64,000 nt of DNA, from contig NC_088296.1 of the NCBI RefSeq assembly GCF_032854445.1, positions 9,090,706-9,154,705 on the forward strand, read 5' to 3'. Shown piece after piece: positions 11,938 to 24,607 of this stretch (positions are counted from its first letter, which is position 1; each line of letters begins with the position of its first letter). The stretch comes from Liolophura sinensis (Eukaryota > Mollusca > Polyplacophora > Chitonida > Chitonidae). The notes beneath the pieces were generated by a model. It worked only from the letters and a program-made list of their open reading frames with translations. It searched no databases and was not told the origin of the DNA. The position numbers and the translations under genes were made by a program.

Positions 11938-13197
11938 CTTTATTTTCACTTTTTTAAAAAATACCGGAATCTGGAAAAATAAAAAATGAATAACTGCACC
12001 TCGCTCACTGTTGACAGTCTAGAAAGGTTTATCATCTGATGAGACGCATTTCTATAAGCTTATCTTAAGGCCTTAGACCACACTGCTTTAGAGCAATAAT
12101 CTACCACAAGTATATTCTTTCTTAGGATTTATGTTTGTCAGTATAAAAGTATGTTAAATGGTAGAATTCTCCGGTCGAGTGTTTGGACAAATTAACGATG
12201 TCACAACTGCTTCTCTGTCCGAAAACATCGTATATAATGTCTCAATAACTAGTAAAAAGTTGAACTAAATAAAATTAAGGCTTTTTATCTCAAGTCACCT
12301 TAATCTGTAACACCCTGAGTAATACATATAGATGCACCCTGTAACATGGAGCGTATAACTGCACGTTTTTTCAGTTTATAAAAGAATATACAAATTTAAA
12401 TTTACATTCGATATAAATGTGTATGGCTTTCCCGCTGCCGCCTATTGACATTTTCTATATTTTCCCACAATAAACATTTTAGTTATTTATCGACAGGGCA
12501 TCAAGGAATTAGGATTCGAAGATAAAATTAATTTTAAGAAAATAACATCTGCGTCTGTGTTACAATCACGTGTGAAAGACCTTTGAAAAGTTGAACTTAC
12601 TTCATTCCTCTTTAACACTGGGAAGCGATACGTGGCTGAGTTGTTAGAAGCTCCATTTTTAATTTGTACACAACTCGAAGTAGAGGTTCACATCCAGTCG
12701 TAGGTAGGGGATTTGTAAAGCGCAGTAACAGAATGCATTTTTAAGTCAAACATCACCTCGACATGGCAGAAAGACTGCAGATGTCGCATTAAAATCAAAT
12801 CATTTATTCGTACGCTCAAATCAAACAAATTGAAAACTTCTCGAATATTAAACAACAAGCAACAGTCAATCAACTCAATCAACCAGAATAGCAGTGAAAC
12901 ATTTCAAAAATTTTATGTTTTAAATATTTCAAACTAGAAAAGAAATACCATTTGTTTCCAGTATAACATGAATTAAAAATAAAACTACTGAAAGGACATT
13001 GCTGTGAAAATAAATACAATTAAATATTCAGGTGTACACATTAAAGGGTCTGGCACAGTAACGTTTATGTAGTTCTGGTGAGCGTCATTGGTCGAGGTAA
13101 TTAATGTGCCATCCCGGCGCAATGACACCGGAATGAGTGAGTACCTGTATTTAACAGTTTTTTCTTTCAGTTAATTGGCGACAAAGGTATTCGTACA
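11938..13197. other. No gene recognised
   Basis: AT-rich, no supportable coding sequence. If 11774-11937 is an exon, this may be its upstream intron. Confidence 0.4.
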
Positions 13198-13470
13198 GTG
13201 TATGTGATGTGCCTCCTTCCTCCTTGGATTTCCACCGCTCTTATCTAGTGCTGCCTCACTGAGACGCCTTACCGTAGGCAAGTAAAGCACCCCATCCGAG
13301 CCATTATACTGATAAGGGTCAACCAGTCATTGTGCTACCCTTCATACATGCTGAACTTTAAGCGAGGAAGTTACAGCTTCCTCTTTTAATGTCTTAGGTG
13401 TGACCCGACCCAGGATTGACCCTTGATCTCCCGCGTCCCAAAGCGGGCGCTCTACCAACTGTGCTTCGGT
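13198..13470 (-). mobile_element. S2 SINE
   Basis: The plus strand runs from the S2 body (GGATTTCCACCGCTCTTATC) to the head read backwards (CAAAGCGGGCGCTCTACCAA). The ACTC tail end is lost. Its head abuts the head of the S1 copy that starts at 13471. Confidence 0.88.
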
Positions 13471-13705
13471 CGATGAGGCTGGAACCTCTCACCAATGCGG
13501 TCATCGCAAGAAAGATCAAGCCCACTTCATGATGGCTTTCTTCCCGGCCATTCGTGAGAAGGTCTTGCAGCAACCTGGGGTTGGTCGTGACATTCTGTGT
13601 CCGGTTTACTCTCACCACTATGCTGGCCTTCGTCGTGTATGGGAAATATTCTTGAATACGATACAAAACACACATCTAATAAATAAATAAATAAATAAAT
13701 ATATA
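13471..13705 (+). mobile_element. S1 SINE, head-to-head with S2
   Basis: From GAACCTCTCACCAATGCGGT through GGGAAATATTCTTGAATACG to a tail of AAAT repeats at 13676-13703. The tRNA-like part is truncated at the junction with the S2 copy. Confidence 0.88.
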
Positions 13706-14064
13706 ACGCTGGTGTCTTTGTTACATTGGGCATCTTGACTAAGTAAAAGATATAATAAAAGATGCAATGCAAAGTGAATGAAACCGAAATAGGGACGGCA
13801 GCGTGGTATAAGACAAATAGTCACCCATAACCGGTGGAATGAGGTCTTTTGCCAATTTGACTGAGGTTTTAGTCTAACTGTTTATGAACATGCTTATATA
13901 GTAGAGAATTACACGCCCCCCAGCACCATGGCTTAGGCAGGATTAGGTAACAAAACAAATAAAGGCATGTGAATTGCATTATATTAGACTCCACGGGTTT
14001 TGAACTACTCAATATGCGGTGTGTCATCAAATTTAGCAAACATTCACATTAAAATAAATGTGCC
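13706..14064. other. No feature recognised
   Basis: AT-rich sequence, nothing supportable. Confidence 0.4.
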
Positions 14065-14172
14065 AAGAGACCTGTATATACACATACATATATCCGTGGT
14101 GTCCTGTATATACACGTACATGTATCCAGGGTGTTCTGTGTATACACCTAAATGTATCCACGGTGTCCTGTA
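14065..14172. repeat. Short tandem repeat, about 37-38 bp, three copies
   Basis: CCTGTATATACAC, CCTGTATATACAC and TCTGTGTATACAC open successive units, each followed by a TATCC-GGTGT motif. Confidence 0.8.
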
Positions 14173-16032
<1,860 letters not shown>

Positions 16033-16036
16033 ATAT

Positions 16037-16067
<31 letters not shown>

Positions 16068-16270
16068 TTTGATTGGTGTTTTACGCCGAACTCAAGAATA
16101 TTTCACTTATACGACGGCGGCCAGCATTATGGTGGGTGGAAGCCGAGCAGAGCCCGGGGAAACCCACGACCATCCGCAGGTTGTTGTAAGACCTTCCCAT
16201 TTACGTCCGGAGAGGAAGCCAGCATGAGCTGGGCTTGAACTCACAGCGACCGCATTGGTAAGAGATTCAT
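16033..16270 (-). mobile_element. S1 SINE, 5' truncated
   Basis: Tail of ATTT repeats on the plus strand (16033-16068), then GATTGGTGTTTTACGCCG and the whole body to GACCGCATTGGTAAGAGATT. It is well preserved but lacks the tRNA-like head. Confidence 0.92.
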
Positions 16271-16999
16271 GTTTTATTGCAAAGAAACAGAAAGTCGGCA
16301 TTTCGATTTAAAAATTTTTATGTACTTTTTGAAGGACCAGATAACCACAAGGGAACATCCACTATACGATGGCCGCATGGTGCGTTCAAGGAGTGATTGA
16401 ACCAAACGTAGCAAAATAAGCCATTTTAAATATTTCAAATATTGCGAGAACGCAATTTATATATGGTTCTTCCAGTTTTACAAACTATGCTACAAAGCGA
16501 ACTAAGTGTAGTTTTTGACCTGACATGCGGCTAGGCAGCGTAAAGCCGAGATGGGTGCAGTGCCAAGGATGGCGTAGTACAAAGATCGACTCACTACATA
16601 ATACTCGCCATGGTCTGTCATAACCTAATATACCTACTCTCCCCAGGTAACATCGCACTGACAGGCGGATGAAATATACACCCAGTCCATTTACCTGTTT
16701 TGTTAACCGAAGGAAAAAAAATTCAAGAATCACTTCTGTAATTTGAAACGAACCCAAAGTACGGACGTCAGTTGGTATCACCACACTTCCAATTTTGTTT
16801 TGATTAACATGCAAGCACTGTGGCAACATTGCCAGAGGCCCATTTTACACCATCCGCATCCACCAGATGCAACTGTCATATCAAAAGACATACTGCCTGC
16901 ATAGATGGTTACCCTTGTAACTACGTACACACACCGCTGTACACGTATCCAGCAAAGCCGGTTTCATGTAGACAAAAAACCTGATATTATTGTGGTGTC
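16271..16999. other. No gene recognised
   Basis: Minus-strand open frame 16485-16829 shows no recognisable features. Confidence 0.4.
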
Positions 17000-17121
17000 A
17001 ACTGACTTCTGTACAAATGAGGTGCTTTATACTCCAGTGTTTAACCGAAGGAGATAAAGTAAACTGACTTCTGTACAAACCGGGTGCTTTATATCCCAGT
17101 GTTTAACCGAAGGAGATACGG
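17000..17121. repeat. Direct duplication of 62 bp
   Basis: AACTGACTTCTGTACAAA opens copies at 17000 and 17062, and both copies end GTGTTTAACCGAAGGAGATA; they differ at a few bases. Confidence 0.92.
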
Positions 17122-17930
17122 TGAGTGTTTTAGTTTTACTCATCATATGAAATATATAGGGTTGACAACTGGACTGGTACACTGACCAAACCGAATCTTA
17201 ATTTGCATTTATAGTTTCGTTGGCTGTTACCACGTCTTCTTACCTTTTTCAAGAGTACGCGGTCAAATCTGAAGGTGAGTTTATGTAGATTGTTAGACAT
17301 TTGTATGTGGAGAGAAATATCCATTTTTGTATCTGTTCTTTCCTATTGATCACTGAAGAAGCAGTTATTTATTGAAACACGTTATTTCAACACTTTTAAA
17401 AACAAGATAGAGATGATGGAGCTGACCAAATTCATCGACTGGAGACTGCCATTTTCACGTTAAGCCAAAAATATTCGATAAAAATGCCTGTAAGCTATAG
17501 GCACACAATGTTCAAATCTACGCGTTAAAATGGACATTCGAAAAGAAGCCATCAACCAGATTGGACTTTCCTGGTCAATAATCGTAAGGCCATTTCCTAA
17601 AACGACCATTTAACCTTTCAAGGTAAAGTAATAACAATATTTTTGCACAACACCCGGATATGTGTAAACAAGACTTGTGTAGCGTCGTTAATTTCGTTAG
17701 AATAGCGACCTACATATTTTGCACCTTTGAGTAAATTTTCTGCGTCTCATAGAAGATAATAAGATAAAAATATACCTAACGTTGGTTTTAAAAATCCAGG
17801 AGATCCACCGATGCGTTTCACATAATATATCACAACTTTCGGCTCTTAACCCGTAATATTGGGTGTAGAGAAACATGTATGTGTGTACGTGTGGTGTATG
17901 TATGTATATATGTATGTATCTATGCTTAGG
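17122..17930. other. No gene recognised
   Basis: Holds a third copy of the old dispersed motif (TCAATAATCGTAAGGCCATT near 17575). No coding sequence supportable. Confidence 0.4.
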
Positions 17931-18215
17931 GTCTAATGTCGTACTTAACAAATTTTTAGTCGTATCACTACGGGGGGTTAATGGGTGTGTGCACATAGAC
18001 TGTGTCTCCTTGTGGCAGGGCGAGTTCATGCCGCCAAAGTGCTGCCGCCACTGGAGTATCATGGCGAAAACACCAAACATGACACTCTACCCAGTCACAC
18101 ACATTGACAAAATGCCAACCAGTCATGTTTCCTTGCTGTAACATCTCAGTGCTGAGTGCCAAGAAAGGCAGCAACAAGTACCACTTTTAAAGTCTTTTGT
18201 TCATACACCCGCTTC
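17931..18215 (-). mobile_element. S3 SINE
   Basis: Plus strand: CTTGTGGCAGGGCGAGTTCA, GCCGCCACTGGAGTATCATG, then AGTGCTGAGTGCCAAG and TACCACTTTTAAAGTC. The tRNA-like head end is degraded. Confidence 0.82.
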
Positions 18216-18587
18216 AATTTGACCCAATATTTTAACATTTTATAATACTATCATTAGAAGTTATATAAAGGTTTGGTTTGTCAGACTATCGCAAATTTTG
18301 TATCAAGTCGGTTTTACAAACACATCAGTCATTACCCTTCACAAGACTGTATTAATACCGACACATAGAATATCCAAGATAAACACTTGGATGAGAATAG
18401 ACAGAACAACCGCTATTAATTAAACACAGGAACTTTTCAATTAAAAATTACACGTTAAGCGCCGAAAGTTGTGGTCTCAAATTCCGTGTGCAAATATAAA
18501 TATTAAATAGAGATGACCTTTCAAACAGCATCGAGTGTGTCACGCAACACACCGTGCTGACTGGTACGTTTACCTCCCCGAGTTCAT
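18216..18587. other. No feature; lies just outside the left arm
   Basis: Sequence similarity to the right end of the window fades at about 18588, so this stretch is unique relative to the inverted duplication. Confidence 0.45.
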
Positions 18588-18821
18588 GACGGCTATTGAA
18601 AAATATACCTGTATGTGTTCAACCCATAAGCAACAGGTTTGTGGTAAGTTTCATATACTAAGTTATACTGTCCTGTTCTGTTCTCTGACTAATATCCCGT
18701 AAGAGTGGAGGATTTAAAACACAGAAAACGTTGCTGCCGGACAAAAATGACCGCGTTTCTTGTGTTAAAAAATGTATAGGATGAAGTCTAAATTAAAAAA
18801 TTCGGGGAGATGTTATGCCTG

Positions 18822-19040
18822 ACTGGTTAGCGTGCCAGCGAGGAGTAATAACCCAGGGGTCTCTCGCCAACGCGATCTCAACTCGGCCCAGCTCATTCTC
18901 GGTTAGTTAGATGTTATATCTGATCTTCCTGCAGATGGTCTTTCTCGGTTTCCTTCCCGATTTCCTCCCACGATGAATGGGATAAATTAATTTTTTTCTT
19001 GAGGACAGTATAAAAATCCAAAATATTAAATGTTTAAATA
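18822..19040 (+). mobile_element. S1 SINE, old, shared by both arms
   Basis: GCCTGACTGGTTAGCGTGCC head, GGTCTCTCGCCAACGCG body and a decayed tail. The counterpart is at 63470-63690, so it was present before the duplication. Confidence 0.8.
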
Positions 19041-19129
19041 AAAAGTAGTTAATGAATTACCAATTAAAATATGAGACGGAAAATAATTTTCTGTGAAGCT
19101 ATCATACCATAGTAGGCATTCTAGTGTGT

Positions 19130-19246
19130 GAGAGCTTGGAAATATCTGGGGGTTTAACTTTGGTGTGGCTTACTGGATTGGATTGCTCTGGGTTGTGGGC
19201 GTGGTTATCTTCCTGTGCGCGTGGTTAAATGTCTGCTGTCCATCGG
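19130..19246 (+). promoter_or_regulatory. Putative 5' leader exon region of gene A, left arm
   Basis: A donor-like CG/GTGAGTGG at 19246/19247 is conserved in the right arm, and a conserved acceptor follows at 19503-19504, ten bases before the gene A ATG. This suggests a non-coding leader exon ending at 19246 and a 258-bp intron. The transcription start is not visible; no TATA box was identified. Confidence 0.45.
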
Positions 19247-19514
19247 TGAGTGGCGTCGTTTGCTCTACATCTCTCTCTCTTCTCTTGTTGGGCGAAAGTA
19301 GTAAGTCCAGAGGTTTCTATACGTGATCTAAATCGTTAGCGTGCTGAACATAACCTGCGATGAAAAATCATTGACTTTTTATGAAATTTATCCCTAAACA
19401 TCATTTATACAATGAGCGAAACTAGACTAGAAAGTTCCAATATTTGAAATGGCTGAACCCTCACAATTAGAACTTTGAATTCAACTTAGTCTTATGCTTT
19501 CCAGGTGGGAGAAA

Positions 19515-19581
19515 ATGACGACGACCGTCAAGTTCGCATCGATGTCGCTATTTATTCTGCTAACCCTTCCCCTGGCACGTG
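19515..19581 (+). CDS. Gene A (left), exon 1: signal peptide of a mucin-like protein
   Basis: The first coding exon starts at ATG 19515, ten bases after a TTCCAG acceptor, and encodes 22 residues plus one base. It begins MTTTVKF and has a hydrophobic core MSLFILLTLPLA ending in A-R-G, a typical secretory signal peptide. It ends G/GTAAGA at 19581/19582, a strong donor in phase 1. The next exon (23128) begins in the matching phase, so the two join in frame. The right arm has the same exon at 62797-62860, with the same hydrophobic core and splice sites. The second ATG (codon 10) is also conserved and could serve as the start. Function beyond secretion is inferred from exon 2. Intron 1 holds an S2 SINE, a MITE, a fold-back element and a second S2. 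Confidence 0.72.
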
Positions 19582-19625
19582 GTAAGAGACGGCAGATTGT
19601 TTAATCTGGAGCTTCATCTAAGTAG

Positions 19626-19990
19626 ACCGGCCCGGATAGCACATTTGGTAGAGCGTCCGCTTTGGGACCGGTAGATCCAGGATCAATCCTTGATCGAGTC
19701 ACACCTAAGACTTTAAAAGAGGAAGTTGTAACTTCCTCGCTTGGCGTTCAGCATGAAGGGGATAGTGCAACGACTGGTTGACCCGTATCAGTATAATGGC
19801 TCGGGCGGGGCGGCTTACTTGCCTTTGGTAAGTCGTCTCAGTGAAGCAGCACTAAATAAAAGAGCGGTGGAAATCCGTCCTGCAACAAGTCGGCACATTA
19901 TACGTAGATGCACCCTAATGATTCCTTCGTCGTCATATGACTGAAAAAGTGTTGAGTACGACGTTAAACCCCAAGCACTCACTCACTCAC
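19626..19990 (+). mobile_element. S2 SINE, left-arm specific, 12-bp TSD
   Basis: Full-length S2 from CGGCCCGGATAGC-type head (A-box-like) to a tail of ACTC repeats. Flanked by TCATCTAAGTAG at 19614-19625 and 19991-20002. The right arm has the intact empty site near 62755-62775 with one copy of that 12-mer. It lies in intron 1 of gene A, so it inserted after the duplication. Confidence 0.95.
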
Positions 19991-20149
19991 TCATCTAAGT
20001 AGCAGTGTCTTTATTGTATATATGTGTGTTATTGTAAAAGGACAGTTTTGATGTGATTTTATAATAAGAAAGAAACGTCATACTGAGGGCGTTAGATATA
20101 ACGTCTTGAGTTGCTACATTATGTATTTGTTTGCCAATAACCCTATACA

Positions 20150-20692
20150 CTCAAAAGATTAATCTGATAAATTTAGCAGAAACACTGTTACCTGAGTGAG
20201 TGAGTGAGTGTGTGCTTGGGGTTTAACGTCGTACTCAACAATTTTTCAGTCATATGACGACGAAGGAATCATTAGAGTGCATGCACGTGTAATGTGCCTC
20301 CTTGTTGCAGGACGGATTTCCACCGCTCTTTTATTTAGTTCTGCATCACTGAGACGACTTACCGAAGTTACAACTTCCTCTTTTAAAGTCTTAGGTGTGA
20401 CTCGACCAAGGATTGATCCTGGATCTACCGGTCCCCGAAGCGGACGCTCTACCAACTGTGCTATCCGGGCCGGTGTTACCTGAGTGATGCTAGAATGTAT
20501 TCTGTCCTTGCGTCAGATTATTCTGTTACATATAACACATATATTCTGTTTATGCAACGTGACCATTGTATTAGACTAGCATGATGTTAAGTTAAATATG
20601 ACACGATATAATTTTGAAATAACAAAATACATCCATGCATGACTCAGACAACAGGTTTTCTCTTAATTTCAACAGAAGAATTTTTAGTGTAA
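20150..20692. mobile_element. MITE (family M2) with nested S2, left arm only
   Basis: The left end TACACTCAAAAGATTAATCTG and the right end CAGAAGAATTTTTAGTGTAA are degenerate inverted repeats. Without the nested S2 the element is about 240 bp. The internal sequence is rich in TCTGTTACAT-type motifs, also seen in the copy at 29301-29551. The right arm has no counterpart between positions equivalent to about 20080 and 20810, so the segment is inserted in the left arm or lost from the right. Confidence 0.6.
20199..20473 (-). mobile_element. S2 SINE nested in MITE, 13-bp TSD
   Basis: On the plus strand GAGTGAGTG-type tail, then TTTTTCAGTCATATGACGAC, ending with the tRNA-like head read backwards (CGGACGCTCTACCAACTGTG). 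Flanked by TGTTACCTGAGTG at 20186-20198 and 20474-20486. Confidence 0.93.
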
Positions 20693-20699
20693 CGGATAC

Positions 20700-21464
20700 G
20701 TAATAACAGTAACATCGATACTCGAGAAGATACAATCATTGCATACTTCGATTAATTTTATGGAAGTTTCCTATTAAAAAATTTAAGAAATATATAAAGA
20801 ATTATTTTACAGCATCGTACAGTTTAATCTCCACATTCTGATGTCAAGCCTTCTGTTATTGGCTGTTGGGCTGTCACAAAACATACAGTTGAAGCCAAAA
20901 GGAGATGAAAGAGCTGTTTTTTAACATGTGTGACATTCTTATTTATAACACTATTACTAGAAGAAAAATATTTACCAAGGGGTTGTCGCCAATTACCTGC
21001 TATACAAAAATGATTTTTAAGTGTCTTTTTCTCTTTAAAGAAAAATCTAATAAAGTTGTCAAGACTCCATTTACAGCTAGCTTGTCGCACTCTTTCATCC
21101 CAGCATTACGTATTTCGCTTTAGGTTTCCTACATTTTTCAGTGAAGACGTTGTTGTCTCTCGCAAACCAACAGGTCCGGCCTTTCTGTTCTGCACATATA
21201 CACAACTCATTTGTTAGCGGGTAGTGGACTACAGTGCGATTGTTCAACGGTCGACGACAACGCTTGGTTTTTATTGGCCCGAGAACTATTGTGTTAGTGC
21301 TGGTATTGAGAGAAATTTTTAAAAAGTCTCATGCTTCCTTACTCTATATGCTGTACGTCTTTATTTCGTATTCCTGCATAAACCAGGATTCTGTTGGAGG
21401 ACTAAGCATCCCTCAGCCTGGCCCCTTTGCATTAAATGTGATGATAACACAACATCTTGAGTAA
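20700..21464. other. Intron sequence of gene A; conserved short frames
   Basis: On the minus strand at 20830-20910 a short frame with a hydrophobic start (LLLASTVCFVTAQQPITE) and the same terminal stop is kept in the right arm at 62600-62680. No start codon or splice context supports a gene. The stretch 20930-21060 resembles the right end of MITE family E (TTTTTCTCTTTAAAGAAAAA). Confidence 0.35.
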
Positions 21465-22385
21465 TTCTGGACCAGTGACGTCTAATAAATTGAAATTAAC
21501 ATCACTGCAAGTTTTTACTTAATTCTGCGTGAAACGTGAGGTTGAATTAAAGGAGAAGAAGTTTTAAATATCAAACAAATACCACTGACAAAAGTGTGCA
21601 TTTCCTTGCAGGTGCATGCCATCTAAAAATTCTAACATGTACCTCAAGCTGAAAAATTATAAACAATGTCAGCGCCAAAATCCACTGTGGGCGACTCCAT
21701 TTTGTTTAAGAACAAGTCCTGAAGTCTTCTGTGTTAGGAGGAGAATTGCCGTCAGATACAGTTTGTACATTTCCGGTAGAACTCTATTTGCCAGAAGGTA
21801 GCGAAGAGTACAGTTCGTTTTCGGCTTGACGATCGGGAAACCGGAATGTTGGGCGTATGTTCCGAGTTTAAACGAACAAGCCGGCAGTTTTAACAGCTCT
21901 CATTGGCTGAGATGTAACACAGACCCAGCATAAATTACATTGTTAAAGTGGAGCAGGCGATGGACTTAGCGATTTATGCCAGCTTTGCCGTTTTGAGGCT
22001 TCACGTGTACGGCTTGGAAAAATCGCAAAATTATGTAGCAGGCAGGCAGCAGATAGGAAAAAATGTGCTCTCATCAGCCTATACTTTTTCTTCACATTTA
22101 ACGTGTAATTTGCCACTATTTATGCATTTTCATGAACAGTTAAAATAAAACCCTGACTGAGGTAAATTGATAAGAGTCCGCATGTTACGTGTGACAGTTC
22201 GTCAGCTGTAACTCTTTCATCGCTGCTCTCTATGGTGTGCGTCATGGTTTTATACTAACTGTTTATTCTAACATGTAAGTGCTAATTTACTGCCCCCCCC
22301 CCCCCCCCCACTAAAACAGAATTTGATAAAAGAAATGCATTGTTGTTAATTGCAATTTATTAGGCGTCACTGGTCCAGAAGGACT
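21465..22385. mobile_element. Fold-back element with about 45-bp terminal inverted repeats
   Basis: The left end has GGACCAGTGACGTCTAATAA (21471 on) and the right end has the inverted TTATTAGGCGTCACTGGTCC (22358-22377). The inside holds a run of 17 C (22293-22309) and a frame (21948-22060) with FAV-RLHVYG-EKSQNY that is partly conserved in the right arm. The right-arm counterpart is 60935-62060, so it predates the duplication. Likely a non-autonomous DNA transposon; it does not encode a recognisable transposase. Confidence 0.65.
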
Positions 22386-22635
22386 AAGAAAATACCTCGG
22401 TGTCGTCAAATTCAATATACAGTCACAGTAAAACAAGGCAAGTGTGCCGGGTCTCCGCGATACTGGTATGCATGATTCGGAATATGGTGTCCAGCGCTGT
22501 TCATTTTCCTATACCTGCCCGTATTGTCGTTGAGCTCAGCACTTGCTAGCCACTGCTGTATGCGCTTGAAGTGCCCGGATGGTGTGTGATCTCGGTTGCA
22601 CGAGTGCATAGTGTCTATTATATTGTCGAAAATAT

Positions 22636-22935
22636 CCGTCCGCTTCGGGAGCGGTAGATCCAGGATAAATCCTGGGTCGAGTGTTTGAAAGACTTTAAAA
22701 GAGGAAGTTGTAACTTCCTCGCTTAGTGTTCAGCATGGAGGTTATAGCGCAACGACTGGTTCACCCATATCAGTATAATGGCTCGGGCGGAGCGGCTTAC
22801 TTGCCTTCGGTGAGTCGTCTCAGTGAAGCAGCACTAGACAAAAGAACGGTGCCAATTTGTCCTGCAACAAGGAGGTACATTACATACATATGACTGAAAA
22901 ATTGTTGAGCGGCGTTAAACCCCAAGCACTCAATT
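22636..22935 (+). mobile_element. S2 SINE, truncated at 5' end
   Basis: Starts within the head (CCGCTTCGGGAGCGGTAGAT) and ends in a decayed ACTC tail. Body sequences match other S2 copies. I saw no counterpart in the right arm between 60514 and 60935, so it may be left-arm specific. Confidence 0.85.
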
Positions 22936-23127
22936 ACTCAAAAGTATGCCTGCTGGGATGTAAGCGTATACATCTACTGGAGTTTAGTCGAAGTTTTATC
23001 GTTTCTCATTTGATCTTTACACAACTCTAGCCTTGGCGTTGCATGGGAATGCTAGAATGAACTGATATAATGCTTCAAAAGTCATATATTTGAAAACTTG
23101 TCTTTAAGAAATGAATTACTTTTCCAG

Positions 23128-23505
23128 TGGAATCAACAACTACAGCAGTCGAGGAATCAACCACAACTACAACTGCGGACCTAACAACTACAACAACAGT
23201 GCTACCAACTACAGCAGCCTACCTATCAACTACGGCAGCGGAACCAACAACGACCCCACCGCAGGCACCAACAACGACCACACTGGAAGCACTAACGACG
23301 ACCCCGCCGGAGGGGACTGTAAAGAGGGCTCCAACAACGACCCCAGGGCAGGCACTAACAACGACTCCAACGGAGCCACCACCAACGACCCCAACAGAGG
23401 CACCAACAACGACCCCAACGGAGAGGACTGTGGAGCGGGCTCCAACACCTGCATCACGGACTCAAACAACTATCAACAGTCCATTGTATACTACAGTCAC
23501 TAGAG
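23128..23505 (+). CDS. Gene A (left), exon 2: Thr/Pro-rich mucin-like domain
   Basis: The exon follows a TTTTCCAG acceptor and ends G/GTAGGC at 23505/23506. It is 378 bp, starts and ends in phase 1, and so adds 125 residues plus a split codon without changing frame. It is dominated by Thr, Pro, Ala and Glu, in imperfect 8-15 residue repeats such as EAPTTTPTE, and closes with ASRTQTTIN and TTVTR. Such PTS-rich segments are usual substrates for mucin-type O-glycosylation, which fits a secreted or surface mucus or shell/periostracum component; the role is inferred. The right-arm exon is 60128-60514. Adjacent Thr codons vary at the third base, so this is not a simple DNA microsatellite. No downstream exon or stop was identified, so the C-terminus is unknown. 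Confidence 0.72.
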
Positions 23506-23599
23506 GTAGGCCGCACAGTCTAGAACATTGTCGATGAAAATTTTTTTGTGATTATGTTTGTTGCTTTATTCATGTTTCATGCTATATTTTGTTATCAGG

Positions 23600-23808
23600 G
23601 GGCCTATAGGGTATAGTGGTGAGCGTGCTAGTACAGCTCAATAGCACAAGGCCCTCTCGCCAAGTTTGTTGCCGTGAGTTAAAGTCCAGCTCAATCTGGC
23701 TTCTTCTCAGGTCGTTTGTGGGAAGGTCTTTCAGCAACCTGCGGATGGTTACGGGTTTCCCCTGTGGTCTACCTGGTTTCCTACCACCATAATGATGACC
23801 ACCGTCGT

Positions 23809-23815
<7 letters not shown>
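23600..23815 (+). mobile_element. S1 SINE, old, shared
   Basis: GGCCTATAGGGTATAGTGGT head, TTCAGCAACCTGCGGATGGT body; broken at CGTCGTACAATA where an AT tract begins. Counterpart at 59775-60020. Confidence 0.85.
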
Positions 23816-23890
<75 letters not shown>

Positions 23891-23914
23891 TGACAAATCA
23901 TTTTCGCTCACAAT

Positions 23915-23985
<71 letters not shown>
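23815..23985. repeat. Two AT microsatellites separated by 29 bp
   Basis: AT tracts at 23815-23888 and 23918-23985. The right arm has a single AT tract at 59695-59769 in the matching place. Confidence 0.95.
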
Positions 23986-23988
<3 letters not shown>

Positions 23989-24600
23989 ATGGTGTGTTTA
24001 AGTAAAATGTCTGCAGAAGGTTACTCTTTTTGAAGAAAGAAACAGGACAATTTAAGCAAGCCAGTTTTACAGCTGGCTGCTGGAAAGTAACGTAACAGCG
24101 AGATGAGCTGTTACCTGTATTATCCAAGCTCCTGTCTTTTAAAACTACGGTTTGAGTTTAATAGATACCTATCAAAATGCAATAGATTATTAAAACTCTA
24201 ATCTTGACTGGTTTTTACTATATAAGCGGCATACCTAAAGTAATATAAAATGGTACGCCATAGCATTTATCACATGAATAATTTAATATTAACCTCAGTT
24301 CCTAAAAAATATATTTATTGGTACCAGAAAAATGGCAGCCCATAAAACGAGTTTAAAATTGAGGTAAATATAGCAAAATAACAAAGAATGTGTAACGAAT
24401 ATTCAATAGCATAAGGTGAAGCACGGGAAAATATGACAGAAGACGTTGGATTTTGAAAATTCTTTGAGGGAAACTATCTTACATGTGTTAACAAAATATT
24501 ATAACTCGAGGAAATGCGTAAAATACTGTAAAGTATGAGGTAAAAGAAAACCATGAACAGCGCTCATTTTCAAATAAAACCAAGCTACTTATACATGAAT
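23986..24600. other. Gene A downstream intron or flank
   Basis: Collinear with about 59110-59690 of the right arm. No exon recognised. Confidence 0.4.
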
Positions 24601-24607
24601 AAACTAA

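Noticed and set aside
19640-19700. tRNA gene
   Set aside because: tRNA-like head of an S2 SINE; it is followed by the SINE body and recurs in many copies, so not a functional tRNA gene. The same applies to S1 and S3 heads.
23111-23503. Asn-rich ORF in another frame (NNYNN, TNNDP motifs)
   Set aside because: Shadow of the Thr/Pro-rich exon; only the Thr/Pro frame fits the splice phases and is conserved in the right arm as a coding frame.
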